Below, piece by piece: positions 12,065 through 23,056 of a stretch of DNA of 64,000 nt. Source of the DNA: Xenosphaeropsis pyriputrescens (Eukaryota > Ascomycota > Leotiomycetes > Phacidiales > Phacidiaceae); contig JAGKQE010000056.1 of assembly GCA_022609375.1 (NCBI GenBank), positions 122,673 to 186,672 of the forward strand, read 5' to 3'. The notes under the pieces are model-generated. The model saw only the letters and a list, made by a program, of their open reading frames with translations. It ran no database searches and was not told the DNA's origin. Numbering within the stretch: the first letter of the stretch is position 1; every line of letters begins with the position of its first letter. The position numbers and the translations under genes are program-made.

Positions 12065-13642
12065 CTATAGATCATCAGACTCGTCGAAGAGACCTTCTAT
12101 CAACCACGGATGAAAGAAGAGTTCTCTTGCCGTGGGCCTTTCTTCCGGGATCCAGCAAAGCATGCTCTGGATGAAATCCAAAAACCTATCTTTGTCCTCA
12201 CCTTCAAATCTTTGCTCGAGCTGGCTCAGATCGAGGTTGGGTATTGGTAGGAGACCCCTCCATTCACCTATTTGTGGTATATCAGCAGATATTTTGTAGG
12301 TTATACGAGGTAGCTTAGCTATTAAAGTATTCCAACAAAAATATAGACAGTATGTTACCATTCTCGTCCCAATATCGGAGGCTGTTGTCAGTACGTTGCA
12401 GGAATTCCAAGGGTGGTGGTTCAAGTAATGCTACCATATCGGCAAGGTGATATCCATCATCATATTTACTTTCTGGATTTCTTCCATGGAACAAAAGGCT
12501 AGGCTCGAAGAGATGCCATATCTGATTCCATCAATTAGAAGACTATGCGGGCATGGAATAAGGGGTCTCCTTACAACCATAGCAACATTCCAGATATCAA
12601 CCTTGTATCTCCATTACATACCGAGTATGACTTCAGGCGCTCTATACAGACCTGGCATGATATCATCGTAGTGCTCTTCGTCACCTAATCGTGTCTCGCC
12701 AAAATCAAAGAGAACAGGAGGCCCATAAGTGGATGGAAGAGGATGTGAAAGGTAAATGGTTCGATCACTTAGAGCCTTTCTTGGTGACGGATTCTCTGTT
12801 TCATCATCTTCATATTCTGCGAGCACTGTTTCATTGCCAATACCCATAAGTAGGTTGCTTGGTTGGAGATCTGTATTTAAATTAACCAAAATACAATTTC
12901 AAAGAGATGATTTACATACCAGTATGTACAACATGAGCATCTTTGTGTAGATAATCAAGGGCAAGCAAAAGCTGTCGCAAAGATATTTTCAACACATCCT
13001 TGGCAAAGACCTTATCCCGAGCTCGATTCTTGAGCTCCAATAGACTCATACCGAGTGGTTGGTGAACAAGGTAGACATATTTTCCATGAGTTCCGGTGAT
13101 TTCGAAGTCATCAAGTAGTTGACGAATGTAGTGACGCCCTAGATGGTTAGATTGTACTTCATTGAAGTGCTTGTAGATTGGGAGCTCTCGATGGACCTTA
13201 GAGCTGTTGACATATATCTTGAGTGTGATATAACCATTTTCTCTAATGGTCATCAGCTTAACTCTACCAAATGCCACTTTCTCTCAACATACTTCAGATC
13301 GCGACATAGCTAGACAGTGGAGCTTGAATCATAACCCAGCTTGCTCACCACACGATATCTCTGGTTTATTAATTCGCCAATTGTGACAGGGTAGTATCTC
13401 CGAGCTTTGTAATTTGGGATAGACTCTTCTTCAATAGGGTCAGATTCATCCAACAGAGTAAATAATGCATCTGACAAGGCTATGCTTCTTTTAGTGCTAT
13501 TTGTTAATGAGGCAATACTGTAGGACGACTGATAACAACGTTGGTGAGAAAGTATTTGGCAACGTGAAGAAACAACGATCTGTAAAGGAGCCTTTATCTG
13601 AGAACAGAACCCAATGTGGAACAGAAACCGAGGTTGAATCAT
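12065..13642 (-). pseudogene. SRPK-like serine/threonine protein kinase, two in-frame stops
   Basis: Five exons (13642-13293, 13242-12920, 12870-12575, 12521-12359, 12267-12065) splice to 445 codons in one continuous frame, but two codons inside the kinase domain are stops. TAG sits at 13312-13310, directly after DSSSTV, where SRPK-family kinases have Trp (STVWLCRDL). TAA sits at 12616-12614, directly after PEVILGM and before WRYKVDIWN. Everything else is preserved: the YVNSS-RELPIY block, VVHTDLQPSNLLMG (HTD in place of HRD), VLFDFGETR (DFG), GLYRAPEVILG, VDIWNVAMV and the C-terminal RPTARELFFHPWL. Splice sites are all intact. The pattern suggests recent inactivation of an intact copy. Stop read-through or an assembly error would be alternatives. 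Confidence 0.82.
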
Positions 13643-14818
13643 GGTGACATTGATATCATCATAAGAGATGATATTGTGGATTGATGGAAAGTCCGCGCAG
13701 GAAAAGGTGGTTCGAGTTATCCACCTGTTTTGCTGAGGAGATTAGAAAATTGGTCGGAGCAGCATAGCGATAACGAAGAACTATAGAATCTTTGCAATAA
13801 CTTGAGGTAGCAGCTGAGAAACTAAGCCGTCCAAATATAAATTCATTTTTCAGTCGTGTTCTGAATTGTCTATATACATCCATTAAACATCTAGAGGAAT
13901 AGAAGGGCAAAAGAAGAAACAAAATCATCTAGGGTAGTAAGATTATTCAGAGCCGTATATTTATTTCAGAGTGTAGAATTATCAGAAGCTATACATAGTA
14001 TGATTACTAATGCCTGTAGAATTATTAGTCCTTATTACGTCGTTACAACGTTACATAGTTCAAGAGAATAACTAAATCTCATGAGGCGAAAGCGTGCTCG
14101 ATCCTCGGAAAAGTTACCTGCTCTCCGCCTGGCCCGTCACCGCGCGCGAAGGAAGAGAAGCTTCAACGCCGGGCCTATTCTATCCAGCAGCACCCGTCCG
14201 GTCCAATGGGCCCTTTCTTACGTCGTTACTTATGAATATTGATACCATCTCAATCAGCAAGTCAAAGTCTAAGTCAAAGCAGCGAGCGATATTTTTGTGA
14301 AAAATGAGTTGAGTTTGAAGAGTGGTGACGCACAGTCAAGTCAAGCAATCACGTACAATGCTCTTATGCTAATTCATGATGCCCAGGTTCCACTATTTCA
14401 TAAAATGCAGTACATTTATGTGCATTTATATGCATAGACTGCCAAGCTTTGTGGGGTCCCCCAGCTGCATTGTGTGGCGTTCTGCTGGGATCTGTGGAGC
14501 GCGGGCGCCTGTGTGGACTTGGCCAACGCACGCTCTGATATCCTCTCAGCTCCTTACGCTCTTGAAGAGACAGCAAGAGTTGAGTTGAGGTGACAAGGAA
14601 CGTTGACGAAAGGCTGAAATGCGAAGATGGAATACGAAGCACAAGACTCTTGGATACAGCAGCCATGTTTAAAGTTCAAGCTCTCTGCAATCATCCATCT
14701 CTCTTCCCATGATTGGCCAAGAGTCTTGATTCCGTTCCGCAAGCCCCGGAGTCAAATAGCCACCACCTTGGGATACCAAGCTACCTACCCTCTGGTGCTC
14801 TAACTCTTTAGCCAACCC

Positions 14819-14827
14819 ATCTGATAA
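14819..14827 (+). promoter_or_regulatory. GATA-factor site ATCTGATAA (distal)
   Basis: The sequence matches the extended consensus ATCWGATAA recognised by fungal iron-responsive GATA repressors (SreA/SRE/Urbs1 type). It lies 219 bases upstream of the siderophore transporter ATG, in the same orientation as the gene. A second identical site begins exactly 30 bases downstream. Binding is inferred from the consensus and the gene it precedes. Confidence 0.6.
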
Positions 14828-14848
14828 AATGCATGCCTTGAGGCGAAG

Positions 14849-14857
14849 ATCTGATAA
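14849..14857 (+). promoter_or_regulatory. GATA-factor site ATCTGATAA (proximal)
   Basis: Second exact copy of the 9-mer, 189 bases upstream of the siderophore transporter ATG. Its 30-base offset from the distal site is close to three helical turns, so both would face the same side of the DNA. Siderophore uptake genes in ascomycetes are normally repressed by SreA-type factors when iron is plentiful, which fits this placement. Confidence 0.62.
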
Positions 14858-15037
14858 ACTTCCGGCATAGTTTTGTGTATGCAGCTTGCGTCCTTGAATG
14901 AACAAAACTCGAGGGAAATCCTACATCTGAGAAATCCTCTTAGCGTTCGTTGCATCATTATTTATATTGTCTGTCTGCTTGCTCTGCACATCATATTATA
15001 ACCAAATTGCAGCTCGAGGCTTACCTTACTGTTCGCC

Positions 15038-17134
15038 ATGCCAGCTACACACCCAGTCCTGGCCCACGAGCCCGATCGCTCACCAGAAGTGGACAGGAAA
15101 GCTGGAGTGGGGAACACGCAATACACGCAGTCCACCGATGATGAGGCGGCAAATTTGTTGTACGGCGCGAAGAGTCCTGGTGTCAGACGCATAGAGGTCA
15201 TCTCGGCGCAGTTCAGGACGATCGATAAGGTCTTCTTTATGCTTAGCATCTTCATCGTAGCATACGCATATGGATTGGACCTTCAGACAAGGGCAACATA
15301 CCAGGTATGATCATAGACAATGGTGCTTTTTGTGGATTATTGCTGATTCGTGAAGACTCAAGCGACAGCGAGCTATTCTACGCATAGTCTGCTCTCAACA
15401 GTCGGTATTTTGAGATCAGTTATTGCTGCTGCTGCACAGGTAGGATGCCCAGTTTTGTTCATTTTACCTTCTTGCAGAGTTGTTTTTCGACTCCTTAACT
15501 AGATGAACCTATCAATTCTTATACTGACACGGACAGCCTACTGCCGCGAAGATTGCAGATGTTTTCGGCAGAGCCGAATTGGTTCTGATTGCTGTAATCT
15601 TTTACACGATTGGCACAATTGTTGAGACGTTCTCTTATGGAGTCAAAGCATTTTGCGCAGGAGCTGTACTCTATCAAGTAGGTATTCCAATCCGTTGATA
15701 TGGGTCATACTAACGAGCCCAAGATTGGATACACTTGCATCGCATTGATGGTTGAGGTCATCATTGCCGACACTACCTCTCTCCGCAGCAGATTGTTCTT
15801 CTCTTTCATCCCGAACTTCCCGTTCATCATCAATACATGGATCGCTGGAGACGTCACATCCTCCGTCCTGGCCACTACCTCCTGGCATTGGGGAGTCGGG
15901 ATGTTCGCCATCATCTTCCCCATCTCTACAATCCCGCTCTTGCTAACCATGTTCTTCGCACAACGACGTGCCAAGAGACATGCGGAACTTGAGGCCTATA
16001 AGACCCCTTTCCAAGCGCTGGGAGCAAAAAACCTCTTCGTCGCCTTATTTTGGCAACTAGACGTTATCGGCATCGTTTTGCTCATTGCTGTCTTCGCCCT
16101 CATCCTCGTTCCCTTCTCCCTCGCTGGTGGCGTCACAAGGACCTGGAGAACCGCACACATAATCGCACCTCTTGTCGTTGGCGTTCTCTGTGTTCCCGTC
16201 TGGATCTGGTGGGAGCGAACTTGCAAGCACCCCATGATCCCCTTCCGCCTACTTAAAGATCGTGCCGTGTGGGGTGCTCTAGGTATCGCCGTCATGCTGA
16301 CTTTCGTCTGGTCACTACAAGGCTCATATCTTTACACCGTTCTTGTCGTCGCCTTTGGCGAATCTGTCAAGAGCGCTACCCGTATCAGTGCGCTTTACAG
16401 GTACTATCCCCTACCCCACCCCCTTTTCATGAAATTCAGACCTGTCCCCTTCCACCACGCAGTGCAAACTAACATCTCCCAGCTTTGTTTCAGTCCTCTC
16501 GGGCACGGGTCTTGGCCTCGTAGTCTTCTATGTCCGCCGCCTCAAACCCTTCATCATCTTCGGCACTTGTCTTTTCATGGTATCCTTCGGCATCCTCATC
16601 AGATACCGCGGTGGCGCCGGCGGCCACGCAGGTATCGTCGCCGCCGAAGTAATACTCGGATTTTCCGGTGGCCTCTTCCCTTATCCGTCGCTGGCAAGCA
16701 TCCAAGCGGCGACCAAGCACGAGCACCTGGCCGTTGTGACGGGAATCTTTTTGGCTGCGTACAACATCGGTTCTGCGATCGGAGGCGCCATTGCCGGGGC
16801 CATCTGGAGTCAGATTCTTCCCGGGAAACTCGAGGCTGCCCTGGGCGATGTCACGTTCGCCGCAACTGTGTATGGCGACCCCTTTACGTTTGCGGCTTCG
16901 TATGGAATGGACACGCCCGAGCGACAGGCCGTTGTTCGCGCGTATCAGCACACGCAGAGGCTGTTGTGTATCACTGGAATTTGTCTCTGTGTGCCGCTCA
17001 TTGCGTTCAGTCTTGTGTTGCGTGATCCGAGATTGGGTAAGGAGCAGAGTTTACCAGAGGCAGAGGAAGATATTCCTATGGAAGGGGAGTTGGCAAGGAA
17101 GAAGACCGGTGAGAAGAGCATAAATAGCGCCTGA
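15038..17134 (+). CDS. siderophore iron transporter (SIT family, major facilitator superfamily)
   Basis: Plasma- or vesicle-membrane H+ symporter for ferric siderophores such as ferrichromes or fusarinines. Five exons (15038-15304, 15356-15439, 15537-15677, 15724-16400, 16483-17134) encode 606 residues, the normal length for the 14-helix SIT/ARN family. Diagnostic blocks cross the intron positions: HSLLSTVGILRSVIAAAAQ, then PTAAKIADVFGRAE, then YQIGYTCIALMVEVIIADTT, then FIPNFPFIINTWIAGDV. The soluble N-terminus of about 65 residues and a charged C-terminal tail are usual. Two GATA-factor sites in the promoter suggest iron control. The specific siderophore cannot be read from sequence, and no siderophore synthetase lies nearby. 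Confidence 0.93.
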
Positions 17135-18713
17135 TTCTTCATCTGGTTTGATTTAATTCGGTTTGACCTCATATGGTCTGTCTAATGGACTCAAAATGTG
17201 TTTATTTGGCAGAGCTGGCTGATGGAAATGTGTTATGAATACGAAGGGGTAGATATGGGGCTAGTGATGGAATTTATCTAGGAAGATACATTCTATAAAA
17301 GTTCTTTTGATTTGTATAGTCATTCGAGTAGGCTTTGAAGTTCTTTGCCAAGTAGCCTCTGAGTGATTGTTGGTCGCTCGTAATCCGTTTGTGCTGCATA
17401 TGAACTCGGTTCAAATGATAGGGCTTCATGAGTACATAAAGACTTGGATAGCTTGATGCTGATTCAGTAATTTGTTCAAAGCAGGATCAAGCCGCTGCTG
17501 TTATCTGTTCAGATCAAATGCCATGCCACGGGTAGCAGTTGTTTGACTTGCTCGCAATTCGTGATTTCACGAATATGGGATTTTTATAATGCCACTCCTA
17601 TTATGATCAGTTAGAGAAAATGTATAGTCAGGCCTGAAGTATAAGTATTGGAAGTCGTACAGTAATCGAAAGCAATACAATCATCTATACCGGCAATTTC
17701 ATTTATCGTTCATTACATAGTTACTCGGATTAACCCTCGATGTAAATATCCCTGCAAGGCATCAAAAACATCAACCTGCAGAGAAAGAAGAAGAAGAAAA
17801 AGAAAAAAAACATTATGATATATAATCAAAGAATAAAAACTTGCACCGAGATGCTGTAATTTGAACGAAAATCAATCTCTAGCAAAAAAGAGTTTCCTAC
17901 GAGTTACCCAAATCCAAAAGCACAGTCCCTTCCGGAAACAGAAAGATAATCCGAATATATGCCTCAGACTCACGCAATTGACTGAGATATTCAATCTACG
18001 GACTAACCGGAGTGATAATTTTGCATTATCCAATTCTTTTTTAGTATCGCTGCCCGTATAACCATCCGAAGTTACAAAACCAAATCATCCAGAACTGCAA
18101 TTTTCTTTTATGAAGACAGCGTATTCATTCCAAGCTCTAGCCATCAAAAACCACACAACCATCGAGGACGAGGACGAGAACGAGAACCGTAACATCATCC
18201 AATCCACCTCAGCCCCCCCAATCTCTCCATCACAGAAGACACATATGTAAAAGCGAGTCCATATGAACACACACATTCCAAGCCACAATTTACCGAAAAG
18301 GGGCGCGCGCGGGAAGAAAAGGACACCAGGCCTCGGTAAATATGATTCGCAGACAGGGAACCCCGGAGATGACTAGGAGATGGGGAGCGGGTTTGATCGT
18401 ACATAGATGCCCTCAAGCGGTGTCACGGACACGGCAGACTTCCCTCTTGTGCCGAGGGGGGAGGAGGCGGCTTGATGGCCTGTTCGTGACATAAAAGTCC
18501 AGCATGATCCTTGAGGGGCAAAGAGAGGGTGGCAGAGAAGGGTGGAGAATTTGGGAGGACGTTCAGAATCAGACGTAAGCGACGGAGGCTTGTGGGAAAC
18601 GTACGAGGTGGTTCTTTCAGGGCATTTTTACGGCAAGACGGGATTCGGGGCTTCATTGTGTTCATGTTGTATTCGGCAAGTCAAGTCATGTCTATATCGA
18701 TAGCGGGGGGTAT
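17135..18713. other. intergenic between convergent genes
   Basis: A 1.6 kb spacer between the 3' ends of the siderophore transporter and the flavin monooxygenase. It holds a purine-rich GAAGAA/A-tract at about 17786-17812 and otherwise no recognised element. Terminators for both genes must lie here. Confidence 0.5.
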
Positions 18714-20679
18714 CTAGATGTAATAGGCCAGGTCTCCCATGCCACCCTCATCCTTTAGAGAGCACCCGTTGCCCAGGAAGCGGAATCTGTTGCCGGAGTT
18801 GTAGGTGAATGAGAAGTGCTCGTATCCGACGTTCTCAAGGAGATCTTTGAAATGAAGGGTGCTACCTCCATAAACACCCGTGACCTTTCCTTCATCCTTA
18901 CCACTCTTGTACCAGGCGCGGCAGTGGTCGGACCAGACAGTGCGCTTGAGAAGTTCCTGCTGGTAGACATTGTAGTCGGCGATAGATTGTGGCTGCACAA
19001 TGATAGACTTGATGTCCTCCTTGGCGATCTTCTCGACCGTTCGCATGATCCAGTCGCAAGCCCATCCGTTCGCTCTGAGCACTGATCCGTTTCCGACAGG
19101 CGAATTGGGGCCGTAAAGCATGAAGTAGTTTGGCATACCCTCGACGTTGATACCCAAGAATGCCTCGGGGTCCTGTCCGATGGCCCACGATTTGTCGAGC
19201 ATCTTACCGTCGCGACCGACGAGCTTCCACTGTGGTGTCCAGGTGGTGTCGAAACCTGTGGCACAGACAATCATATCGAACTTCTCCTCGCCCTTCTCGG
19301 TGAGGATACCGTTCTCGGTGAACTTGATGATTGGACTCCATTCTGGGGTGACGTTTGGCTCCTGGAGTGCCTCGAGGTAGCCATCTCCTGGCGAAAGACG
19401 GCGGCAACCGGCGGCAAAGTCTGGAATCATCTTGGAGGCGAGCTCTGGGTTGTTCTTCATGCGGGCTTGCATGACATCGCGACACATTCCCTGGAGCATT
19501 TGGTGCAATGGAGAGTCCTTCTTGAGGAGGTGGAAGGTCATGTTTATTCTAGGATAATTAGCTTGTTTCTTGCAACCGGGAATTACAATGGACATACTGG
19601 TGCTCAATGCCCTTCAAGTAGGTGCGGAAGGCCTCTGGGTTAGTTCTGTATAGTTCCTTCTCCTCCTCAGAGTAGGCAAAGTTCTTTCCATCGTGTCTTG
19701 GGTCAGCAGCAAAGTTGGGCGAGATCCAAGTTGGGCTGCGAATATAGTTGTGAAGATGAGAGACCTTTGGCTGCATAGATGGGACACACTGGATGGCGGA
19801 GGATCCGTTACCAATGACGGCAACCTTCTTTCCAGCCCACTCATACTCATTGTCCCTATTCCAAAAGCATCAGTTTCCATATAGAAGAAATACTTAAAGA
19901 CAAACATACCACTTTGCAGTGTGAACGAGCTTCCCCTTGAAATCGTTGAGACCCTCAATCGCAGGCCACTTCCACTTGCTATCATCAACGTTAGTGAATA
20001 TTATCTAATACGCACGAGAATAAAACTTACTTCAAGAATCCAGCAGCGTTAATCAAGACATCTGCCTCGTCACCCTTAACCTTACCATCTTGCTCGATGA
20101 TGATCTTCCACTTTCCAGATGCCTCATCCCAAACGGTCTCCTGAACCTTAGTCTTGAATTGGATGTGTTCATCAAGACCGAACTTTGCGACAGTATCCTT
20201 GATGTAAGCATGAATTTCATGACCTGGGGCCATGAACTTGGACCAGTTCGGGTTTGGTGCGAATGGGAAAGTGTAACAGTCTGCATCAAGTTAGTGAATC
20301 AGTACGTCAAGTTCCCTGCAAAAGCAGTACGACATCATAAACATACGTGCTGGGATATCACTATCGGTATATGTTAGCATCCGTCTTGTTAATAGGGAAT
20401 TGATTCGACATACCAGGCTGCTCCAGGGTATGTGTTTTCTAACCAGGTTCCTCCAACGTCATGGTTCTTGTCGTAGATGGTAAAGTCTACATCTTCCGAG
20501 ACCTTGAAGTCATGCTTGATCTTGTGTGCCAAGGTGAGTCCAGAGAGACCTGCACCGATACAAACAATTCTGAGCTTTCTGCGAGTGAACATGGGCTCCT
20601 CGAGGATTGGGACCTTGTTGCCAGAGGCAGGGGACTCGCCCAGAGTAGTCTCACGTAACTTGTTAACGATAGATGCCAT
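18714..20679 (-). CDS. FAD-dependent monooxygenase, Baeyer-Villiger type
   Basis: Class B flavoprotein monooxygenase using FAD and NADPH to insert oxygen into a ketone or related substrate. Six exons (20679-20414, 20360-20347, 20280-20031, 19978-19910, 19855-19598, 19548-18714) give 563 residues. The FAD-binding GAGLSG is at 42-47 and GGTW at 76-79 within GGTWLENTYPGAACD, the second BVMO signature. The diagnostic FxGxxxHxxxW is complete as Phe190-Lys-Gly192, His196 and Trp200. The NADPH motif is VIGNGSSA. The second exon is only 14 nt and encodes DIPA plus part of flanking codons; it is required to join YPGAAC to HCYTFPF. Homologues occur both in secondary metabolism (StcW-like) and in general catabolism; nothing nearby decides between them. 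Confidence 0.9.
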
Positions 20680-21085
20680 TGTGAATAGTGAAAGCTTCGA
20701 TTGATGTTCTGGAAACTCTCGGAGAAATTGGAGTTTATATGGAATGCCATGTGTTATATTCCCCGCTTCCCCTAATCAGTTGCTTACACAAGATTAGGGG
20801 GATTGACAGAGTACTCGATGCCATGTCCATGGCAGCACCTACCTACATAGCTTCCATTCGCGAGACAAACGACCACTAGAATGTAGCATGATTCTGGTGC
20901 TTCCTGCGTCGACTATGAAAGTGACTCGCGGTGTGGAAATTCATGAATCCATTATTCATGAGGGATCATCAAGGGTTGCATCTATTCCGGGCTCTTCTGG
21001 GCTTGGGCTTGGGCTTGGTGATCCTGGTCTGGACCACATATGTAACTGAAAGGATGGTGATACATATGTATCCTCCTGGATTCGA

Positions 21086-21122
21086 CAGTAACAGTAACAG
21101 TGACAGTGACAGTGACAGTGAC
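21086..21122. repeat. CAGTRA hexanucleotide microsatellite
   Basis: About six tandem units of CAGTAA grading into CAGTGA. The unit change partway along shows that point mutations spread within the array. Confidence 0.8.
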
Positions 21123-21990
21123 TGTCAAGTGAGCTTCGCTCTCTTTCATTAATATTATCCCGAATAGTGGAACAAGCGGAAGCGGATGCGGGAGAATGGT
21201 AGAATCCGCCTTGCCATGCCTGCAATATTACTAAGAAGCCGTACGGAGTATGTACGGAGTACTCGAGTACTTGTAGAAGTGCAGAAGCGATTCGAAGGAT
21301 TGATAAATCACACAGCAAGCCTCGCGCGAAGAAGTGTTGATTGTGCCTTTGTGCGGCAAAGAGGCTCAATAGTAGTTGTTCACAAAGAACCACAGATGTA
21401 CGCGTACTCGTACATACTACATAATACATGCTTTGAGACTCAGGTCAAGCTCTCTAAGCGACGAAGCATTCGGAACCCGGTGGGCAAGAAAGCATATTTC
21501 GGACAAGATAATCGAAAAGTCAAACAAGCAATAACGCGCACGCAAGATTCCAGGGGTATCCATTGGGAGGGCCCAGAAAGCCTACACAGTGAGACAGAAT
21601 GAAAGCAGCCATTCCACAAAAAGTATCTTCTTGAGGCTGATCAACGCACAGTAAACCTGTTGACAGTGCTGATCTATGTACAAGTAGGTTTCCAATGACC
21701 TTAAGAATCCACAGGGACCACACAATACGCCTCACATGTATCCACAATCCACGAGGGGACGAGGGGACGAGGGCAGAACCCCAGATCCCGTCGTGCCTGT
21801 CCATCGGAGCACCGACTTGCTGCTACTCATACAGTGGCATTTTTGGACAGGGGCTGAAGGGCATCGCTTGCAGAAATTGGCATTGCTCTTTACAGTGTGA
21901 TTCGGCGAAAGATTTAAGAGTTTGTGAGTATCGCATTGGATGTGATCTGGCGTTAACTCAAAAAGGAGTTCCTGAAGAGATGCTCCAGTT

Positions 21991-22029
21991 GAGCAGGGAG
22001 CAGAGAGCAGAGAGCAGAGAGCAGAGAGG
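21991..22029. repeat. GCAGAGA heptanucleotide array
   Basis: About five tandem copies of a seven-base unit (AGCAGAG register), with the first copy diverged to AGCAGGG. Confidence 0.8.
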
Positions 22030-22086
22030 AAGTGAGAGTGCAACGGGGCCATCCATCCGCCAGCCGAAGAGCGAGTCACTGTCACC

Positions 22087-22128
22087 GGCACTGGCACTGG
22101 CACTGGCACTGGCACTGGCACTGGCACC
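22087..22128. repeat. GGCACT hexanucleotide array
   Basis: About seven tandem copies of GGCACT, ending in GGCACC. It lies only about 60 bases from the GCAGAGA array. Confidence 0.85.
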
Positions 22129-22422
22129 GGCGTGCGTGCATGGGCGCTCATAGAAGGAACGGTGACGACTGAACGACAACTGAACGACAAGACTGAGACG
22201 AAATGAGACGTTTGTTGTGATGCTACAGTACGATCATCAAATGACAAGAGCAGGGCTACGACGTCTGCTTCACAAAACTGGCCTATACATATATGTATGG
22301 AGCACTTGGATTGAGACGTACAGCTACAGAGTCGCGTTACGGTGAGCGTATGTAACACACACGGAGAGGAGAGGATTTATGCATAGAATGTTAGGGCTTA
22401 TTGAGATTGGGAATCCCAGAAT

Positions 22423-22471
22423 CGAGTCTGAGTCTGAGTCCGAGTCCGAGTCCGAGTCTGAGTCTGAGTCT
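22423..22471. repeat. GAGTCY hexanucleotide array
   Basis: About eight copies of GAGTCT or GAGTCC; the central copies have C and the outer copies T at the last position. Confidence 0.85.
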
Positions 22472-22624
22472 AAGATGAGATGAGATGACACAAGAGAAGT
22501 CCCGGACAATAGGAGGCTTGAAATTGACTTGGATCTGTGGCAATACACAGTACATATCTCTGCCATGAGTATTGATACTTCGACTTGGGTATGTAAGTAA
22601 GTACAAGCACCAGCACCAGCAGCG

Positions 22625-22656
22625 ACGATACGATATGATACGATATGATACGATAT
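22625..22656. repeat. GATACGATAT decanucleotide array
   Basis: Three tandem copies of a ten-base unit. Confidence 0.75.
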
Positions 22657-23015
22657 GGTGATGCGATGCGATCAAGGATTAAGGTAGAGTTTGGGATTCT
22701 ACGTAGTACTTAGTAGTATTCATCGACGCCACGCCTCGTCTCGAAGTCGGGTGCACGACACTCTTGGGAGGGCAATAGAGTTTTGCTTGACGGCTGCACG
22801 AGCGTCTCTCTTCATGACATACTATGTACATGCCTGGACGAAGGAGCTAAGCGGGTACGACCGAAAGAGACGAGTCGAGAGCCGAGGGATGAGGGACGAC
22901 GGACGACGGACGACGGAACCTTTATCAACCTATTAACTTGTCTATGTATGCATTGGGGCATGTCGAAGGATATTGAACGCCTTTTGTACGTACATTTCAC
23001 TGGCATGGATACTCT

Positions 23016-23056
23016 TCTCTTCTCTTCTCATCTCATCTCATCTCATCTCATCTCGT
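23016..23056. repeat. CTTCT / CATCT pentanucleotide array
   Basis: Tandem TCTTC units change abruptly into CATCT units, giving about eight five-base copies in total. Confidence 0.7.

Larger units (their letters stand above)
13643..15037. other. intergenic region with siderophore-transporter promoter
   Basis: A spacer of 1.4 kb that is AT-rich near the kinase pseudogene. A minus-strand open frame at 13659-13928 has no recognisable domain. The 300 bases nearest the transporter hold two exact GATA-factor sites, listed separately. No other gene is supported. Confidence 0.5.

Noticed and set aside
12574..12616. Alternative splicing that would remove the TAA in the kinase by using GTATGT after PEVILG
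   Set aside because: It would also delete the VDIWNVAMV segment (kinase subdomain IX), so it does not rescue a functional enzyme, and the TAG in the first exon would remain.
22337..22665. Possible CRISPR-like or satellite array from regularly spaced repeats
   Set aside because: The repeats are simple microsatellites with differing units and no unique spacers; the genome is eukaryotic.
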